DNA of 64,000 bases from Armatimonas rosea. GTDB lineage: Bacteria > Armatimonadota > Armatimonadia > Armatimonadales > Armatimonadaceae. A program made the position numbers and the translations under genes. Shown piece after piece: positions 61,144 through 64,000 of the stretch. Position 1 is the first letter of the stretch, and each line of letters opens with the position of its first letter. Under the pieces are notes generated by a model. That model made no database searches, was not told where the DNA came from, and worked only from the letters and a program-made list of their open reading frames with translations. The stretch spans positions 744,001 through 808,000 of the forward strand of contig NZ_JACHGW010000001.1 in assembly GCF_014202505.1 (NCBI RefSeq), in the 5' to 3' direction.

Positions 61144-62754
61144 CTAGTGCCGGAAGTGCCGGACGCCGGTGAAGACAAGGGCGATGTTGTACTGGTTGCA
61201 CAGCGCGATCGTCTCATCGTCCTTCACCGAGCCACCGGGCTGGATGATCGCCGTCACTCCTGCCTTCGCTGCGACCTCGGGGCCGTCGGGGAAGGGGAAG
61301 AAGGCATCGCTGGCCAGCACGGAGCCGGGGCCATGCTCGCCGGCCTGCTCGACCGCGAGGCGCACGGAGCGGACACGGTTCATCTGCCCCGCCCCAACTC
61401 CACGGATCGCGCGGCCCTTGGTCATCACAATCGCGTTGCTCTTGATGTGCTTGACACAGCGCCAAGCAAAGAGCAGCTCGGAGAGCTCATCGGCGGTGGG
61501 CTGGCGCTCGGACTTGACCGTCAGCTCGCTCTCGCTGAGGGGGCGGTAGTCGCGGGTGGAGACCAGCATACCTCCGACCACTTGCTTCAGCAGGTAGCCG
61601 TCCTTGCCCGGCCCCGCGATCCCCTCCACTTGCAGCAGTCGCAGGTTCGCGCCCCACTTCTTGCCCCCGACCACTTTCTTGATCGCCGCCTCGTCGTAGT
61701 CCGGCGCCACAATGCACTCCAGGAAGTTGTTCAGCCCGACAATCTGCTCCGCCAGCGCGAGGTCAAATTTCTGGTTGATGGCGAGAATCCCACCAAAGGC
61801 GCTGATCGTGTCGGCCTCACGGGCACGCACAAACGCCTCGGCGATGGTCTCGCCTTGAGCGCAGCCACAGGGGTTGGCGTGCTTGATGATCGCCGCAGTC
61901 GGGGCATCGGGGAACTCTTTGACCAGCTCCAGCGCGCCGTCGAGGTCGTAGAGGTTGTTGAAGCTGACTTCTTTCCCCGAATCGTCGCGGCGGGTGGCGT
62001 TGCCGATGCAGGCTTCCGTGCCCCCCCCGCCCCCATGAATGGGGGAGCTTTTGTAGAATCCGGCTACTTGGTGCGGGTTCTCGCCGTAGCGTAGATCCTG
62101 GACTTTCTCAAAGCTCAGGCGCAGTGTGGTGGGCAGAATCGCCTCCGGCTCGACAAACTGCTTCTCGAAGTAGCTGGCGATCAGGGAGTCGTAGGCCGCG
62201 GTGTGGGCGTAGGCCTTGGCCATCAGCTTGCGCCGCAGGGTCAGGCTCACGCCGTCGCCGTCGTTCTCGGACAGGAGCTGGGCGTAGTCGGTGGGATCGA
62301 CCACAATCGCGACGCCCTGGTGGTTCTTGGCGGCGGAGCGCACCATCGCGGGGCCACCGATATCGATGTTCTCAATCGCGTCTTCCAGGGTCACATCGGG
62401 CTTGGCGATGGTCTTGGCAAAGGGGTAGAGGTTCACGACCACGAGGTCAATCGGCCCAATCCCATGCTCCGCGATAGTCGCCAGGTGCTCCGGCTTGTCC
62501 CGGTCCGCGAGAATCCCGCCATGGACATTGGGGTGCAGGGTCTTGACCCGCCCCTCCAGCATCTCGGGAAAGCCCGTCAGCTCGTCGATGGCGCGTACCG
62601 CCAGTCCTGCGTCCTTGAGCGCCTTTGCCGTCCCGCCGGTAGAGACCAGCTCCACCCCACGTGCCGCCAGCGCCTGCGCCAGCTCGACGATTCCGGTCTT
62701 GTCGGAGACGGAGAGCAGCGCCCGTTTAATCTTGATGTATTCCACGGAGATCAT
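61144..62754 (-). CDS. purH: Bifunctional AICAR transformylase / IMP cyclohydrolase
   Basis: Last two steps of IMP synthesis. The 536 aa protein starts with an MGS-type cyclohydrolase domain (RALLSVSDKTGIVELAQALA, ELVSTGGTAKALKDAGL, GRVKTLHPNVHGGIL, VNLYPFAKTI, ENIDIGGPAMVRSAAKNH). The transformylase domain follows (LRYGENPHQVAGFY, IKHANPCGCAQG, ISAFGGILAINQKFD, GAGQMNRVRSVRLA). A segment SSPIHGGGGGTEACIGN follows FYK and is encoded partly by the palindrome at 62017-62049. It occurs at the junction between substrate-loop strands and may lengthen a surface loop. ATG at 62752-62754. Confidence 0.96.
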   Translation of the reverse strand: MISVEYIKIKRALLSVSDKTGIVELAQALAARGVELVSTGGTAKALKDAGLAVRAIDELTGFPEMLEGRVKTLHPNVHGGILADRDKPEHLATIAEHGIGPIDLVVVNLYPFAKTIAKPDVTLEDAIENIDIGGPAMVRSAAKNHQGVAIVVDPTDYAQLLSENDGDGVSLTLRRKLMAKAYAHTAAYDSLIASYFEKQFVEPEAILPTTLRLSFEKVQDLRYGENPHQVAGFYKSSPIHGGGGGTEACIGNATRRDDSGKEVSFNNLYDLDGALELVKEFPDAPTAAIIKHANPCGCAQGETIAEAFVRAREADTISAFGGILAINQKFDLALAEQIVGLNNFLECIVAPDYDEAAIKKVVGGKKWGANLRLLQVEGIAGPGKDGYLLKQVVGGMLVSTRDYRPLSESELTVKSERQPTADELSELLFAWRCVKHIKSNAIVMTKGRAIRGVGAGQMNRVRSVRLAVEQAGEHGPGSVLASDAFFPFPDGPEVAAKAGVTAIIQPGGSVKDDETIALCNQYNIALVFTGVRHFRH

Positions 62755-62770
62755 TGTACCGCGATCTTGT

Positions 62771-62789
62771 TTTGGCAAATTTTGCCAAA
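62771..62789. promoter_or_regulatory. Operator palindrome upstream of parDE
   Basis: Perfect 9+1+9 palindrome tttggcaaattttgccaaa, overlapping a possible -10 region (gataaaat at 62792-62799). It is the likely binding site of the ParD antitoxin for autoregulation. Confidence 0.65.
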
Positions 62790-62819
62790 GGCGATAAAAT
62801 CTACTCAGGAGCAAGAGCA

Positions 62820-63077
62820 ATGGCAACCATGAATATCTCCCTTCCCGACACGATGCGGACGTTTGTTGAGGAAGAGCTTGTGGAGGGGGGGTATCAGACC
62901 GCGAGCGAGTACTTTCGTGATCTCGTTCGGGAGCGACAGCAATACAAAGCCCAACAGAAGTTCGAGGCACTGATCGCTGAAGGGCTGGCTTCCGAAGCCG
63001 TTGTCACCACGCCTGAGTTTTGGGCGGAGCTAGAAACGAAGCTCTTTGGCAAAGAATCAGGCGAGATGGAGCGGTGA
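62820..63077 (+). CDS. parD: ParD-family antitoxin
   Basis: An 85 aa protein with an N-terminal ribbon-helix-helix domain (MNISLPDTMRTFVEEELVEG, GYQTASEYFRDLVRERQQ) and an acidic toxin-binding C-terminus (FWAELETKLFGKESGEMER). AGGAG lies 9 nt before the ATG. It overlaps parE as GTGA, so the two are co-translated. Confidence 0.92.
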   Translation: MATMNISLPDTMRTFVEEELVEGGYQTASEYFRDLVRERQQYKAQQKFEALIAEGLASEAVVTTPEFWAELETKLFGKESGEMER

Positions 63078-63403
63078 GCCTGACTGTCGTTGCGCGTCAG
63101 CGTGCCATCGAAGATTTATCCCAGCAAGTAGCGTTTTACAAACGCGAAGTCTCCGATACTGCAGGACAAAAGCTCTATAAGGCCGCCGTGCAGACCTTTG
63201 CTTTTCTCGCGGATCAGCCGGGAGTAGGTGCTCCTGCCGGGAGCCTTGCGGTTCCTGACCTGCGGCGCTGGCGCATCAAGGGCTACGAGAAAATCCTGAT
63301 CTTCTACCACTACGACGACCACAATCTCTATCTCATCCGCATCCTCCACGGCGCACGGGACTTAGACAGCCTGCTCGACGATGAGCACGAGTTTTCGGAG
63401 TAG
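63074..63403 (+). CDS. parE: ParE-family toxin
   Basis: A 109 aa RelE/ParE-fold protein. From GTG at 63074 it reads VVARQRAIEDLSQQVAFYKR, PDLRRWRIKGYEKILIFYHY and LIRILHGARDLDSLLDDE, matching the ParE helical hairpin and C-terminal strands (R-x-x-x-I-F-Y, I-L-H-x-A-R-D). ParE toxins act on DNA gyrase. The GTG start lies in the antitoxin's last codon (GTGA). Antisense sequence carries no gene. Confidence 0.92.
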   Translation: MSLTVVARQRAIEDLSQQVAFYKREVSDTAGQKLYKAAVQTFAFLADQPGVGAPAGSLAVPDLRRWRIKGYEKILIFYHYDDHNLYLIRILHGARDLDSLLDDEHEFSE

Positions 63404-63407
63404 CTCC

Positions 63408-63735
63408 ATGCCCAAACCCTCGAACAGCGACCTATGTTTTGATGGGGCTTCGCTACCCCAAGGAGTTTATCGAAATGATCTTGAGTCAAAATATTCTGGA
63501 GCAGTCCACGACCTACCAGGACATTATTGCACGGGGGGCTCGGGAAAACAGCCGCAGCCTCGTTCTTGATCTGGGTAAGCAGAACTTGGGCGTCCCGACT
63601 TCTGAACAAGTGAAGCAGGTGGAGGCGATAGAGGATACAGAAGTGCTGAAGGGGCTCATCGGGCAGATTTTCAAGGTCAAGACCTGGAACGACCTCCTCG
63701 CCGCCCTTCCGGCCACAGTCGCTCCACAAAACTGA
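63408..63735 (+). pseudogene. Remnant of Rpn/DUF4351-type PD-(D/E)XK gene
   Basis: An N-terminal fragment MPKPSNSDL (from the ATG at 63408) is followed, in another frame, by GLRYPKEFIEMI, ESTTYQD-like STTYQDIIARG, and the C-terminal block VPTSEQVKQVEAIEDTEVLK, then WNDLLAALP. Full-length relatives have about 250 residues between these parts, so an internal deletion plus frameshift is likely. The 63442 ATG could still make a 97 aa C-terminal fragment. Such genes are repetitive and decay often. Confidence 0.62.
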
Positions 63736-63766
63736 GCGGAATTTCTCCCCTGGCTTCGCCGCCCCG

Positions 63767-64000
63767 TTATCGAAAGCGGTGAGGATCACTTTCAAGGATT
63801 GCTTTTCGCAACTCTTCCTCTGTCATTCCACTAGCTTCAGATTCTTCACCCGTATTTGGAAATATAGCATCTAATTCATCTTCGCTAAGAATCGTTTCTG
63901 GGTCTAATTGATTAAGTATTTTAAAAATAAATTCGTCAAATTTACCAAATTTAAAAACTCCGATATTTGAAAAAGAAGAAACTATACCGTCAGCATTAAT
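63767..64000 (-). CDS. C-terminal end of an AT-rich gene, product unknown
   Basis: The minus strand is open from the window edge to TAA at 63767-63769 (77 codons). It reads VSSFSNIGVFKFGKFDEFIF, then KILNQLDPETILSEDELDAI and GMTEEELRKAILESDPHRFR. Codons are strongly AT-rich, in contrast to everything to the left. Acidic, possibly a modular C-terminus. The reading continues beyond the window. Identity unknown; recent transfer is likely. Confidence 0.7.
   Translation of the reverse strand: MNADGIVSSFSNIGVFKFGKFDEFIFKILNQLDPETILSEDELDAIFPNTGEESEASGMTEEELRKAILESDPHRFR

Noticed and set aside
63020-63073. parE starting before the GTG at 63074
   Set aside because: The added residues overlap parD in another frame; GTGA coupling and the family N-terminus support 63074.

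Overview
The window is a GC-rich bacterial chromosome segment (clearly above 60% G+C by eye) with dense short-spaced genes. The organism looks like a Gram-negative-type member of the Armatimonadota. The grounds are a DUF1549/DUF1553 + DUF1501 pair of the planctomycete/armatimonad kind, an outer-membrane porin, Tat and lipoprotein signals, dispersed trp genes (trpD and trpF far apart), and an atpG gene outside any atp operon. The phylum is an inference, not something the sequence proves.

Layout. 0-3 kb: trpD (partial), atpG and a di-haem oxidoreductase. 3.2-9.7 kb: one minus-strand transcription unit that starts with a membrane protein and a GH13 amylase. It continues into three [short-long] pairs of related small genes, a DUF6915-type gene and an ADP-ribosylglycohydrolase. 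The last eight genes are joined by seven consecutive 4-nt stop/start overlaps. 9.7-18.7 kb: xylA, the DUF1549/DUF1501 pair, typA, an SDR epimerase and a DUF4440 protein. 18.7-28.3 kb: gltB, a thioredoxin-like gene with an in-frame UGA exactly at the first Cys of its CxxC motif (candidate selenoprotein), a macro-domain gene bracketed by inverted repeats, a DnaB-like ATPase, NAD-isocitrate dehydrogenase and an S51 peptidase. 28.3-33.4 kb: trpF, which reads through into a convergent gene, acuC, unknowns and a Spy-like protein. 33.4-38.6 kb: an ECF sigma-factor operon (sigma, heptad-repeat membrane protein, STN-like proteins, ComEC-like MBL lipoprotein). 38.7-42.9 kb: a metal (probably zinc) uptake operon with a His-rich secreted protein, a porin and znuACB. 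42.9-54 kb: GH18, glcD, a DUF3748 protein, an MFS-BNR pair and several DUF singletons. 54-63 kb: leuS, membrane proteins, a sorbitol-type dehydrogenase and purH. 62.8-64 kb: a parDE toxin-antitoxin pair, a decayed Rpn-type gene and the end of an AT-rich foreign-looking gene.

The window is full of palindromic repeats: five copies of a compound hairpin of about 120 bp, two perfectly closed cloverleaf elements, MITE-like and nested hairpins. Short G/C-run palindromes are inserted in frame inside enzymes (leuS, purH, acuC, amylase, DUF1549, DUF1501). I see no tRNA, rRNA or CRISPR array.

The strongest leads for new biology are the UGA-containing thioredoxin (codon at 24117-24119), the overlapping [short-long]x3 gene array ending in an ADP-ribosylglycohydrolase (3217-6884), and the structure-conserved repeats, including those that enter coding leaders. 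All folds and similarities were drawn by hand.
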